A stretch of 5,858 bases of DNA, from assembly GCA_002297415.1 (NCBI GenBank), contig DBKZ01000006.1, positions 38,600 to 44,457 on the forward strand, read 5' to 3'. This document shows positions 1 to 4,645 of the stretch, piece by piece. The notes under the pieces are model-generated. The model was given only the letters and a program-made list of their open reading frames with translations. It made no database searches and was not told the origin of the DNA. Made by a program: the position numbers and the translations under genes. This DNA comes from Ruminococcaceae bacterium UBA737 (GTDB lineage: Bacteria; Bacillota; Clostridia; Oscillospirales; Acutalibacteraceae). Each line of letters starts with the position of its first letter. Position 1 is the first letter of the stretch.

Positions 1-80
1 TTTATCTTATCAAACAATTGAAAAAATAAAAAAATTATTGGATTAAAGGCATTTTCATTAAATTTACAAGGATTTATAAG

Positions 81-109
81 TTGAAATAAATATTACGGTG
101 TGATAAAAT
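81..109 (+). promoter_or_regulatory. Sigma-A type promoter with extended -10 for the small membrane protein gene
   Basis: The -35 box TTGAAA (81-86) is separated by exactly 17 bases from the -10 box TAAAAT (104-109), and a TG sits one base before the -10 box (101-102), giving an extended -10. Transcription should begin near 116, leaving a leader of about 30 bases before the start codon at 148. The 80 bases upstream are AT-rich and show no gene. This is seen in the sequence; promoter activity is inferred. Confidence 0.7.
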
Positions 110-147
110 AAGCTTAACAAATCAAAGCTTTAAAAGAGGTTAAAAAA

Positions 148-321
148 ATGAAAAAATTCAGAACTGTTTCATCAGTAATTATCATGGTTATTGCCGCTGT
201 TATCGGTCTGTTTGCAGGGTCGGCACTGTCGGACGATTCTCCTCTTACCGGAGCGGTTTTATTTTCAATGATTGCGGGAATAGCCTGCATTATATACTGT
301 TTAGACAACCGCGGAGAATAA
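148..321 (+). CDS. Small two-helix membrane protein of unknown function (57 aa)
   Basis: This short gene encodes 57 residues starting MKKFRTVSS. Two hydrophobic stretches, about residues 7-27 and 34-52, are joined by a short polar loop with SDDSP (28-32), and the protein ends in charged residues DNRGE. That predicts a hairpin of two membrane helices with a basic N-terminus; by the positive-inside rule both ends would be cytoplasmic. The start is supported by AGAGG (135-139) eight bases upstream of ATG and by a strong promoter at 81-109. I do not recognise a family, and no function can be assigned. An open frame exists on the opposite strand over the same bases, but it has no ribosome binding site and looks like a shadow. 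The next transcription unit begins just downstream with its own promoter, so this gene appears to be monocistronic. No clear terminator follows it. Confidence 0.72.
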   Translation: MKKFRTVSSVIIMVIAAVIGLFAGSALSDDSPLTGAVLFSMIAGIACIIYCLDNRGE

Positions 322-333
322 TTTTTTTAATAC

Positions 334-362
334 TTGATTACTGTCCGTAAATATGATAAAAT
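334..362 (+). promoter_or_regulatory. Promoter for the fluoride-riboswitch/antiporter transcript
   Basis: TTGATT (334-339), a 17-base spacer and TAAAAT (357-362) with TG at 354-355 make an extended -10 promoter of the same design as the one at 81-109 (both contain TGATAAAAT). The predicted start of transcription, about 368-371, falls exactly at the 5' edge of the riboswitch aptamer. This is strong positional support for both elements. Confidence 0.75.
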
Positions 363-370
363 ATTTATAT

Positions 371-435
371 AGGGAATGAAGTCCTCCCTCGGCTCGAAGC
401 CGAAACCGCTTAATTATCAGCTGATGACTTCTGCA
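371..435 (+). promoter_or_regulatory. Fluoride riboswitch aptamer (crcB motif)
   Basis: The leader matches the fluoride aptamer architecture. Stem P1 is AGGGA (371-375) paired with TCCCT (385-389), and its loop begins ATG. Within that loop GAAGTC (378-383) is perfectly complementary to GACTTC (426-431), forming the diagnostic pseudoknot. The conserved AAACCGC (403-409) and GCTGATG (420-426) blocks flank a short P3 stem (GCT 408-410 with AGC 419-421). A small extra hairpin, CGGC-GCCG (390-402), sits between P1 and the AAACCGC block, where natural crcB-motif RNAs vary. Known of the family: these RNAs bind fluoride with Mg2+ and switch on fluoride exporters (crcB/fluc, eriC-F) and also Na+/H+ antiporter genes, and the gene downstream here is such an antiporter. 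Ligand identity rests on the motif match made by eye. Confidence 0.88.
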
Positions 436-462
436 TTTTATTTGCAGAGGGCATCGGCTTTT
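419..462 (+). terminator. Riboswitch expression platform: terminator mutually exclusive with the aptamer
   Basis: Bases 419-435 pair with 443-459 over 17 positions (one A/G mismatch at 427/451 and two G-U pairs) around a 7-base loop, followed by a short T run (459-462). The left arm is the conserved 3' half of the aptamer, including GCTGATG and the pseudoknot strand GACTTC. The aptamer and this hairpin therefore cannot form together. The logic is fluoride bound, aptamer held, read-through; no fluoride, hairpin formed, termination. The T run is short (TTTTC), so termination may be leaky. A second alternative pairing, TGCAGA (443-448) with TCTGCA (462-467), is possible, and its 3' arm ends four bases before the ribosome binding site AGGAGA (471-476). 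Confidence 0.78.
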
Positions 463-483
463 CTGCACTTAGGAGAATTTCTT

Positions 484-1692
484 ATGTTAACATCTTTATC
501 TCTCATTTTTCTTGTCGGTCTTTCGCTTGCTTCGATCTTCGAAAGAATCCGTCTTCCTAGAATTATAGGATTGCTTGGAACAGGTATAGTACTGGGACCT
601 TTCGTGCTCGGCCTGCTTGACCCTCAAATTCTCGGTATCTCATCCGAATTGCGGCAAATAGCGCTTATCATAATTTTGATTAAAGCAGGACTGTCACTCA
701 ACTTATCTGACCTTAAAAGGGTCGGCAGACCGGCGGTGCTGATGTCATTTTTGCCTGCAAGCTTTGAAATCATCGGGTATGTTCTTTTTGCACCCTTGCT
801 TTTGAAAATCTCCCATATCGAAGCCGCCGTGATGGGAGCAGTGTTAGGCGCGGTTTCTCCGGCAGTTGTAGTGCCGAGAATGCTTAAGCTAATGGAAGAA
901 AAGCGCGGAACTGACAAAAGTATTCCGCAAATGATTATGGCAGGGGCATCATGTGACGATATTTTTGTAATCGTGCTTTTTACCACTTTTGTGAGTATGG
1001 CACAGGGAGGGAAAGCAAGACTGCTTGATTTTATAAATATCCCTTTTTCGATTTTGCTCGGCATTATCTTAGGCGCGGCTTTCGGATTTATTTTGTCTTT
1101 AGTTTTTAAAATGTCATTTTCACACGATCACCCTATCCGAAACAGCGTAAAAGTGATTATAATATTAAGTGTTTCATTTCTTTTAATCGCTATAGAATCA
1201 TTTGCAAAAAAACGGATTGCCGTTTCGGGGCTGCTTGCAGTGGTAAGTATGGCATGCGTTTTAAAAATCAAAAACCCGAAAGCTGTAACAACGCGCCTTT
1301 CGGAAAAATTTGGAAAGCTTTGGCTTGCGGCAGAAGTGGTTTTATTTGTTATGGTCGGAGCGGCAGTGGATATTCGCTATACATTTAATGCAGGAATTGC
1401 CGCTGTAGGAATGATCTTTGCGGCTCTGTTATTCCGTGCAATCGGCGTTGTGCTTTGCCTTATCGGAACTACTCTTTCATTTAAAGAGCGGTTTTTTTGC
1501 GTTATTGCTTATCTGCCTAAAGCAACGGTTCAGGCTGCAATCGGTTCTGTTCCGTTAAGCATGGGACTGCCATGCGGCACTATCGTTCTGACAATAGCCG
1601 TGCTTGGAATTCTTATAACCGCACCTCTCGGAGCAATCGGAATAGACCTAAGCTATAAAAAGCTGTTGAAAATTGAGAAAAAGCATTTATAA
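484..1692 (+). CDS. Cation:proton antiporter (CPA/Na+-H+ exchanger family), fluoride-riboswitch controlled
   Basis: An integral membrane exchanger of 402 residues with about 12-13 predicted helices. The N-terminal helix leads into RLPRIIGLLGTGIVLGP (23-39), the usual CPA signature. GAVLGAVSPAVVVP (118-131) corresponds to the broken core helix, and Asp158-Asp159 in ASCDD is the paired-aspartate ion/proton site typical of electrogenic exchangers; Lys67 lies in the ILIKAGLSL helix. The length is normal for a CPA2-like transport domain with no C-terminal regulatory domain. The start is ATG 484, preceded by AGGAGA (471-476) at 7 bases. The in-frame ATG at 376 lies inside the riboswitch aptamer, has no ribosome binding site, and would add 36 non-membrane residues, so it is rejected. 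Fluoride control suggests a role in fluoride tolerance, either by direct export or by managing pH/Na+ as HF enters. The transported ion cannot be read from the sequence. No terminator follows; the next gene starts 31 bases on. Confidence 0.9.
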   Translation: MLTSLSLIFLVGLSLASIFERIRLPRIIGLLGTGIVLGPFVLGLLDPQILGISSELRQIALIIILIKAGLSLNLSDLKRVGRPAVLMSFLPASFEIIGYVLFAPLLLKISHIEAAVMGAVLGAVSPAVVVPRMLKLMEEKRGTDKSIPQMIMAGASCDDIFVIVLFTTFVSMAQGGKARLLDFINIPFSILLGIILGAAFGFILSLVFKMSFSHDHPIRNSVKVIIILSVSFLLIAIESFAKKRIAVSGLLAVVSMACVLKIKNPKAVTTRLSEKFGKLWLAAEVVLFVMVGAAVDIRYTFNAGIAAVGMIFAALLFRAIGVVLCLIGTTLSFKERFFCVIAYLPKATVQAAIGSVPLSMGLPCGTIVLTIAVLGILITAPLGAIGIDLSYKKLLKIEKKHL

Positions 1693-1693
1693 T
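1666..1693 (+). promoter_or_regulatory. Internal promoter for the ogt-HD pair, overlapping the antiporter stop codon
   Basis: TTGAAA (1666-1671), 16 bases, then a consensus TATAAT (1688-1693) that contains the antiporter TAA stop (1690-1692). Transcription would start near 1700, about 24 bases before the next ATG. This suggests the alkyltransferase and HD genes are expressed without fluoride, in addition to any read-through from upstream. The AT-rich coding end could produce such a match by chance. Confidence 0.55.
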
Positions 1694-1723
1694 ATTCTTA
1701 TAGAATAAATTTGAGGTTTTAAA

Positions 1724-2257
1724 ATGGTTTATACATATGAATATTCATCCCCGCTAGGAATGATAACGCTCGCAAGCGACGAGAATTATATCTTAGGTCT
1801 TTGGTTTAACGGGCAAAAGCATTTCGGAAATGTGTTGCCCGAAAAAGCAGAGCAAAAAGAGCTTCCGATATTTAAAGACGCAAAGCACTGGCTTGACATT
1901 TATTTTTCAGGCCGAAATCCTGATTTTCTTCCGCCGCTTAAATATGATTCCACTCCGTTTCGAAAAACGGTCTGCAACATAATGCTAACTATCCCCTACG
2001 GACAAACCGTGACCTACGGCGAAATTGCGGAAAAAATTGCAAGTGACAGGGGTATTAAAAAAATGTCCGCACAGGCAGTCGGCGGAGCGGTAGGCCACAA
2101 TCCCATATCCCTTATGATTCCGTGCCACAGAGTAGTCGGAACAAGCGGAAGTCTTACGGGCTACGGCGGCGGTATTAACAGGAAATTAAAGCTGCTTGAG
2201 CTTGAGAAAACCGAAATAAAAAAGTTTTTTATCCCCAAAAGGGGCACGGCATTATGA
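1724..2257 (+). CDS. ogt: Methylated-DNA--protein-cysteine S-methyltransferase (O6-alkylguanine-DNA alkyltransferase)
   Basis: A cytoplasmic suicide repair protein that transfers an alkyl group from O6-alkylguanine (or O4-alkylthymine) in DNA to its own cysteine. The 177-residue length is typical of the stand-alone Ogt/MGMT type. The N-terminal half (1-~85, starting with YEYSSPLGMITLAS) is the small alpha/beta domain. The C-terminal half holds IPYGQTVTYGEIA, the DNA-binding helix region SAQAVGGAVGHNP (115-127), and the active-site motif IPCHRV with nucleophile Cys134, followed by TGYGGG and RKLKLLELE. All key residues are intact. The start ATG has GAGG (1713-1716) seven bases upstream. The stop overlaps the next gene as ATGA, indicating translational coupling. 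There is no N-terminal Ada zinc/regulatory domain, so the protein is not itself a transcription activator. Confidence 0.95.
   Translation: MVYTYEYSSPLGMITLASDENYILGLWFNGQKHFGNVLPEKAEQKELPIFKDAKHWLDIYFSGRNPDFLPPLKYDSTPFRKTVCNIMLTIPYGQTVTYGEIAEKIASDRGIKKMSAQAVGGAVGHNPISLMIPCHRVVGTSGSLTGYGGGINRKLKLLELEKTEIKKFFIPKRGTAL
2233..2244 (+). promoter_or_regulatory. Hairpin covering the ribosome binding site of the HD gene
   Basis: CCCC-AAAA-GGGG forms a four-pair stem with an A-rich tetraloop inside the end of ogt. Its 3' arm supplies the likely ribosome binding sequence AAGGGG (2239-2244), nine bases before ATG 2254. Ribosomes finishing ogt would melt the stem, so it could enforce coupling of the two genes. 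Sequence seen; effect inferred. Confidence 0.35.
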
Positions 2258-2763
2258 GCGAAAATTCAAAGCCTGCAATTTCTGCTGTAATTCAAAAAAT
2301 GATTGAATTTTACAACGGCAATCTTCATGATATCGACCACTTTTTAAAGGTTTGGGCATTTGCAAAAACTATCGGCGAGCTTGAAAGGCTTGACGGTCAT
2401 ACTCTTTATATCCTTGAGCTTGCGGCGATTACGCATGATATTGCCTGCCCTCTCTGCCGAGAGAAATACAATAATACAAACGGGAAAAATCAGGAGCTTG
2501 AAAGTTTGCCTCTTTTAGAAGAATTCTTTGATGAATTTTCTCCTTGCGAAGAGGAAAAAAGCCGTATTTTCCGGATTGTTTCACATCATCACACATATTT
2601 TGAGGTTGACGGTCCCGATTATCAAATTTTACTCGAAGCCGATTTTATTGTAAACGCAGGCGAAAGCGGATTTTCAAAAAATGCGATTGAAAATGCCTTA
2701 AATAAAATTTTTCGCACCTATTCAGGTAAAAAAATTCTTAGTGATATCTTTCTAAAAGCATGA
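2254..2763 (+). CDS. HD-domain phosphohydrolase family protein
   Basis: A 169-residue soluble protein of the HD superfamily, metal-dependent hydrolases that commonly act on phosphate esters or nucleotides. The expected ligands appear in order: His29 (DIDHFLKVW), the His61-Asp62 pair (AAITHDIA), His111/His112 (VSHHHTY) and Asp130 (LLEADFIVN). The length fits a single-domain HD protein, with no attached synthetase or receiver domain. A CPLC pair (Cys65, Cys68) follows the HD motif directly. The start overlaps the ogt stop by four bases, so the two are an operon and probably translationally coupled. The substrate is unknown; a link to alkylation repair or nucleotide cleanup is only a guess from the neighbour. 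No terminator is evident in the 80 bases after the stop. Confidence 0.85.
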   Translation: MSENSKPAISAVIQKMIEFYNGNLHDIDHFLKVWAFAKTIGELERLDGHTLYILELAAITHDIACPLCREKYNNTNGKNQELESLPLLEEFFDEFSPCEEEKSRIFRIVSHHHTYFEVDGPDYQILLEADFIVNAGESGFSKNAIENALNKIFRTYSGKKILSDIFLKA

Positions 2764-2789
2764 TATAACATCTTAAAGCACTGAAAGTC

Positions 2790-2818
2790 ATGAAACTAAA
2801 TAGCCGTTCTGTTAGAAT
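2790..2818 (+). promoter_or_regulatory. Candidate promoter for the AraC-type regulator
   Basis: ATGAAA (2790-2795, four of six consensus bases), a 17-base spacer, and TAGAAT (2813-2818) preceded by TG at 2810-2811 form a plausible extended -10 promoter. TTCT-GTT-AGAA (2808-2818) makes a small inverted repeat over the -10 box, which might be a regulatory site. The predicted start is near 2825, about 20 bases before the gene. Confidence 0.5.
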
Positions 2819-2843
2819 GTAATCGCAGAAAGAGAGTGAGAGT

Positions 2844-3722
2844 ATGGACTGGATTCAGGGAATACAAAGTGCCATTGATTACATAGAAGAGAATATCACC
2901 GAAGATATTGATTTCGAAGAAGCCGCAAAGCGGGCTTATTCCTCTCCGTTTCATTTTCAAAGGGTATTCGGAATTCTGTGCGGTCTGTCTCTCGGCGATT
3001 ATATCCGAATGCGAAGGCTTTCCTTGGCAGGAGAAGAGCTTTCAAAGGGCGATGCAAAAATCATTGATATTGCCTTTAAATACGGCTATGATTCTCCCGA
3101 AAGCTTTTCAAGAGCCTTTACACGGTTTCACGGGATCGCCCCGAGCGCCGCAAAGCACGGCGGCAAGGTAAGAATTTTTACTCCTCTTTCTGTAAAATTA
3201 ACTCTAACAGGAGGCAGTAAAATGGATTACAGAATTGAAAAAAGAGACGCATTTAAGGTTGTTTGCAAGCGTAAGAGGGTCGGAAAGCCTCTGTCTGCCA
3301 ATGCGACCGAGGACATTACCGCGATGTGGCAGGAATTTTCTAAAGACGGAACAATAAATAAGCTTATTTCCTGTTTACCCGAAAATCCCGTCATGAAAGG
3401 CTTGCTCGGAATTTGCTTTTCATCAGAGCTTAACTCAAAGCAGTTTCCTTACGGAATAGGCGTTGAATATGACGGAAGAGAAGTTGACAAGAATTTGAAA
3501 ATCGTCACAATTCCGAAGAACACCTATGCTGTATTTACAAGCAAGGGAAAAATGCCCGACGCATTTATTGATACCTATAACAGAATTGTGACCGAGTTCT
3601 TTCCGACGAGTTTACAGTATGAATACGCCGAAAATGTTGAGTTCGAGGTTTATTCCTCGGCGGACACTTCCGACCCGAATTACAAATGCGAAATCTGGAT
3701 TGCGGTAAAAGAAAAGGCATAA
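2844..3722 (+). CDS. AraC-family transcriptional regulator with C-terminal GyrI-like effector-binding domain
   Basis: A 292-residue cytoplasmic regulator with domains in the Rob-like order. An N-terminal AraC DNA-binding domain (about 1-105) carries two helix-turn-helix units: the first around 24-45 (FEEAAKRAYSSPFHFQRVF) and the second around 73-97 (IIDIAFKYGYDSPESFSRAF). A short linker ending in TGGSKM (122-127) leads to a GyrI-like/AraC effector-binding domain (127-292), which ends with CEIWIAV containing the conserved Glu283. Family knowledge: such proteins bind hydrophobic or cationic small molecules and activate efflux or detoxification genes. The target genes are not evident here. The start at 2844 follows a purine-rich AGAGAGTGAG stretch, a modest ribosome binding site. 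It is probably a single-gene unit, ending at the strong terminator 3721-3772. A striking internal AGGAGG plus ATG lies at the domain boundary (3209-3224). Confidence 0.93.
   Translation: MDWIQGIQSAIDYIEENITEDIDFEEAAKRAYSSPFHFQRVFGILCGLSLGDYIRMRRLSLAGEELSKGDAKIIDIAFKYGYDSPESFSRAFTRFHGIAPSAAKHGGKVRIFTPLSVKLTLTGGSKMDYRIEKRDAFKVVCKRKRVGKPLSANATEDITAMWQEFSKDGTINKLISCLPENPVMKGLLGICFSSELNSKQFPYGIGVEYDGREVDKNLKIVTIPKNTYAVFTSKGKMPDAFIDTYNRIVTEFFPTSLQYEYAENVEFEVYSSADTSDPNYKCEIWIAVKEKA
3209..3224 (+). promoter_or_regulatory. Internal ribosome binding site and in-frame ATG at the AraC domain junction
   Basis: A full-consensus AGGAGG (3209-3214) lies seven bases before an in-frame ATG (3222-3224, Met127), a better start signal than the gene's own. 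Use would yield a free 166-residue effector-binding domain without the DNA-binding part. The Gly-Gly codons of the linker may produce the match by chance, so activity is uncertain. Confidence 0.35.
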
Positions 3723-3772
3723 CAAAAACACAGGCTGAAGCGTTTAAGCCTCAGCCTGTGTTTTTGTTTTTT
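3721..3772. terminator. Bidirectional Rho-independent terminator between araC-type gene and cupin gene
   Basis: A long hairpin pairs 3721-3738 with 3751-3768, its GC core being ACACAGGCTGA with TCAGCCTGTGT, around a 12-base loop. On the + strand it runs into TTTTTGTTTTTT; on the - strand into TTTTTGTTAT. It therefore serves both the rightward regulator gene, whose stop it touches, and the leftward cupin gene ending at 3771. Confidence 0.92.
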
Positions 3773-4124
3773 AATATACAACTGCGTCGTCTGCGGTAAA
3801 TCCGCCGAGAGAATTTTCTTTAACCTGAATACATACAAAGGTTATTCCCTCATTTTCGGACGCCGAAAACTGTCTTTTTGCGGACGGTGCAACTCTAAGC
3901 CAATCGCCCTCTTTTAAAGCGATCTCTTCGCAGTCAATTAAAGCCTTGCCATTTCCCGAAATAACGCCGTAAATTTCCTCGTTGCTCTTATGAGAATGAA
4001 CAAAGGGAACTCCTGCGCCTGCAGGGAGACGGTTTATGCTTATTTCCGCACCGGTAAGACCCAAAGCCTCGTGAAGCTCTGTTCTGCCTTCGTTTCCGAT
4101 ATTGGTTTTTGAATAGTTTTTCAT
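3771..4124 (-). CDS. Small single-domain cupin protein
   Basis: A 117-residue cytoplasmic beta-barrel protein of the cupin_2 type. Motif 1 is clear: His43-X-His45-X3-Glu49 in HSHKSNEEIYGVISGNG, providing three metal ligands. In motif 2, GDWLRVAPSAKRQFSAS (73-89), the usual histidine is replaced by Gln85, so the metal site is altered or incomplete. The start is firm: GGAGG (4134-4138 read on the - strand) lies nine bases upstream of ATG. The gene is divergent from the HxlR-type regulator and probably controlled by it; a candidate promoter on this strand is TTGTTT (4195-4200), 17 bases, TAATCT (4172-4177) with a TG before it. Small cupins next to HxlR regulators suggest a stress or quinone/electrophile role, but neither substrate nor reaction can be stated. 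It could be a binding protein or an isomerase/dioxygenase-like enzyme. Confidence 0.88.
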   Translation of the reverse strand: MKNYSKTNIGNEGRTELHEALGLTGAEISINRLPAGAGVPFVHSHKSNEEIYGVISGNGKALIDCEEIALKEGDWLRVAPSAKRQFSASENEGITFVCIQVKENSLGGFTADDAVVY

Positions 4125-4171
4125 AATGTTTTACCTCCGTGAAATTTCGGCAATTTTCTTTGCCTGAATAA

Positions 4172-4200
4172 AGATTAACACTTTACACATTCAAAAACAA
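4172..4200 (-). promoter_or_regulatory. Candidate promoter for the cupin gene
   Basis: Read on the - strand: TTGTTT (4200 down to 4195), 17 bases, TAATCT (4177 down to 4172), with a TG one base before the -10 box. The predicted start is about 4165, giving a leader of about 40 bases. The AAGTAC half-site (4199-4204) overlaps the -35 edge. Confidence 0.45.
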
Positions 4201-4246
4201 GTACGCACCTTTTTATAACTGTTAAAAAAACAATCGCACTGTACTT
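4199..4246. promoter_or_regulatory. Candidate HxlR operator half-sites in the divergent promoter region
   Basis: AAGTAC (4199-4204, continuing GCAC) and its inverted partner GTACTT (4241-4246, preceded by GCACT) are separated by 36 bases. One touches the -35 region of the cupin promoter and the other the presumed -35 region of hxlR. This fits regulation of both directions by the HxlR-type protein encoded alongside. Which exact bases it binds is not known from sequence alone. Confidence 0.42.
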
Positions 4247-4259
4247 TTTTAAAGATGTG

Positions 4260-4282
4260 TGATATTATAAATAAAGAGGTGA
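4260..4282 (+). promoter_or_regulatory. Extended -10 promoter and ribosome binding site of the HxlR-type gene
   Basis: TG (4260-4261) plus TATTAT (4263-4268) make an extended -10 box, with no good -35 match at 16-18 bases upstream. A strong AAGAGGTGA (4274-4282) precedes ATG 4289 by six bases. If the -10 box is right, the leader is very short (about 14 bases) and the ribosome binding site sits at the RNA 5' end. Confidence 0.5.
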
Positions 4283-4288
4283 AAGCTT

Positions 4289-4612
4289 ATGAAAACCAAA
4301 GAAGAGCTTCCTGCATGCCCTGTCGCGACGGCAGTAGCTTTAATAGGCGGGAAATGGAAGCTTTTGATATTAAGAAATTTGAAAACGCGTCCTTGGAGAT
4401 TCAACGAATTACAAAGAGATTTAGATGGAATTTCTCAAAAGGTTTTAACCGACAGCTTAAGGCAAATGATTGACGACGGTCTTGCATTCAGGCACGATTA
4501 TAACGAAATGCCGCCTAAGGTTGAATACGGGCTTACCGACTTAGGAAAGCAGATGCTTCCTATTATCGACGCTCTTGCGGATTTCGGAAATTATTATAAA
4601 TCGGTGATATAA
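4289..4612 (+). CDS. HxlR-family winged-helix transcriptional regulator
   Basis: A 107-residue DNA-binding protein of the HxlR/DUF24 family, usually dimeric. The signature ACPVATAVALIGGKWKLLIL (9-28) is followed by the winged-helix recognition region RFNELQRDLDGISQKVLTDS and the wing with PPKVEYGLTDLGKQM. Cys10 in this N-terminal motif is at the position used by redox-sensing members such as YodB and HypR, where oxidation or electrophile attack changes DNA binding. The same role here is inference. The gene is divergent from the cupin gene, the usual arrangement for a regulator and its target. An overlapping open frame starting at 4255 in another phase has no family features. The gene ends just before a hairpin at 4626-4645. 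Confidence 0.94.
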   Translation: MKTKEELPACPVATAVALIGGKWKLLILRNLKTRPWRFNELQRDLDGISQKVLTDSLRQMIDDGLAFRHDYNEMPPKVEYGLTDLGKQMLPIIDALADFGNYYKSVI

Positions 4613-4625
4613 TTAATTATTAAAA

Positions 4626-4645
4626 AACTCGCCTGACGGCGAGTT
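4626..4645. terminator. Terminator hairpin, T-tract intact only on the - strand
   Basis: AACTCGCC (4626-4633) pairs perfectly with GGCGAGTT (4638-4645) around TGAC. On the - strand it is followed by TTTTAATAATT, a good Rho-independent terminator. On the + strand, where hxlR would need it, the stem ends in TT and then CAAATC, so no T-tract remains. It may be a once bidirectional terminator cut at its right edge when the kinase fragment became joined to it. Confidence 0.65.

Noticed and set aside
1..80. AT-rich left edge, checked for a gene end, promoter or repeat
   Set aside because: TTGAAA at 18-23 has no acceptable -10 partner, and no frame with protein character was seen.
114..308. 64-codon open frame on the - strand over the small membrane protein
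   Set aside because: The + strand frame has promoter, ribosome binding site and a coherent two-helix protein; the - strand frame has none of these.
624..1064. 146-codon open frame on the - strand inside the antiporter
   Set aside because: It lies wholly antisense to a clear membrane transporter, has no ribosome binding site or recognisable domain, and its composition reflects the complement of hydrophobic codons.
1693..1705. Small inverted repeat ATTC-TTATA-GAAT after the antiporter
   Set aside because: Only four pairs, all but one A-T, and no T-tract; too weak for a terminator and better explained by the AT-rich promoter region.
1724..3722. An Ada-like split system (AraC regulator plus alkyltransferase)
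   Set aside because: The AraC-type protein has a GyrI-like small-molecule domain and no Ada zinc/methyl-acceptor motif, and has its own promoter 80 bases after the HD gene. Adjacency alone does not support an adaptive response.
4255..4473. Open frame overlapping hxlR in another phase
   Set aside because: It overlaps the promoter and the strongly recognised HxlR frame; the AAGAGGTGA site fits ATG 4289, not ATG 4255.
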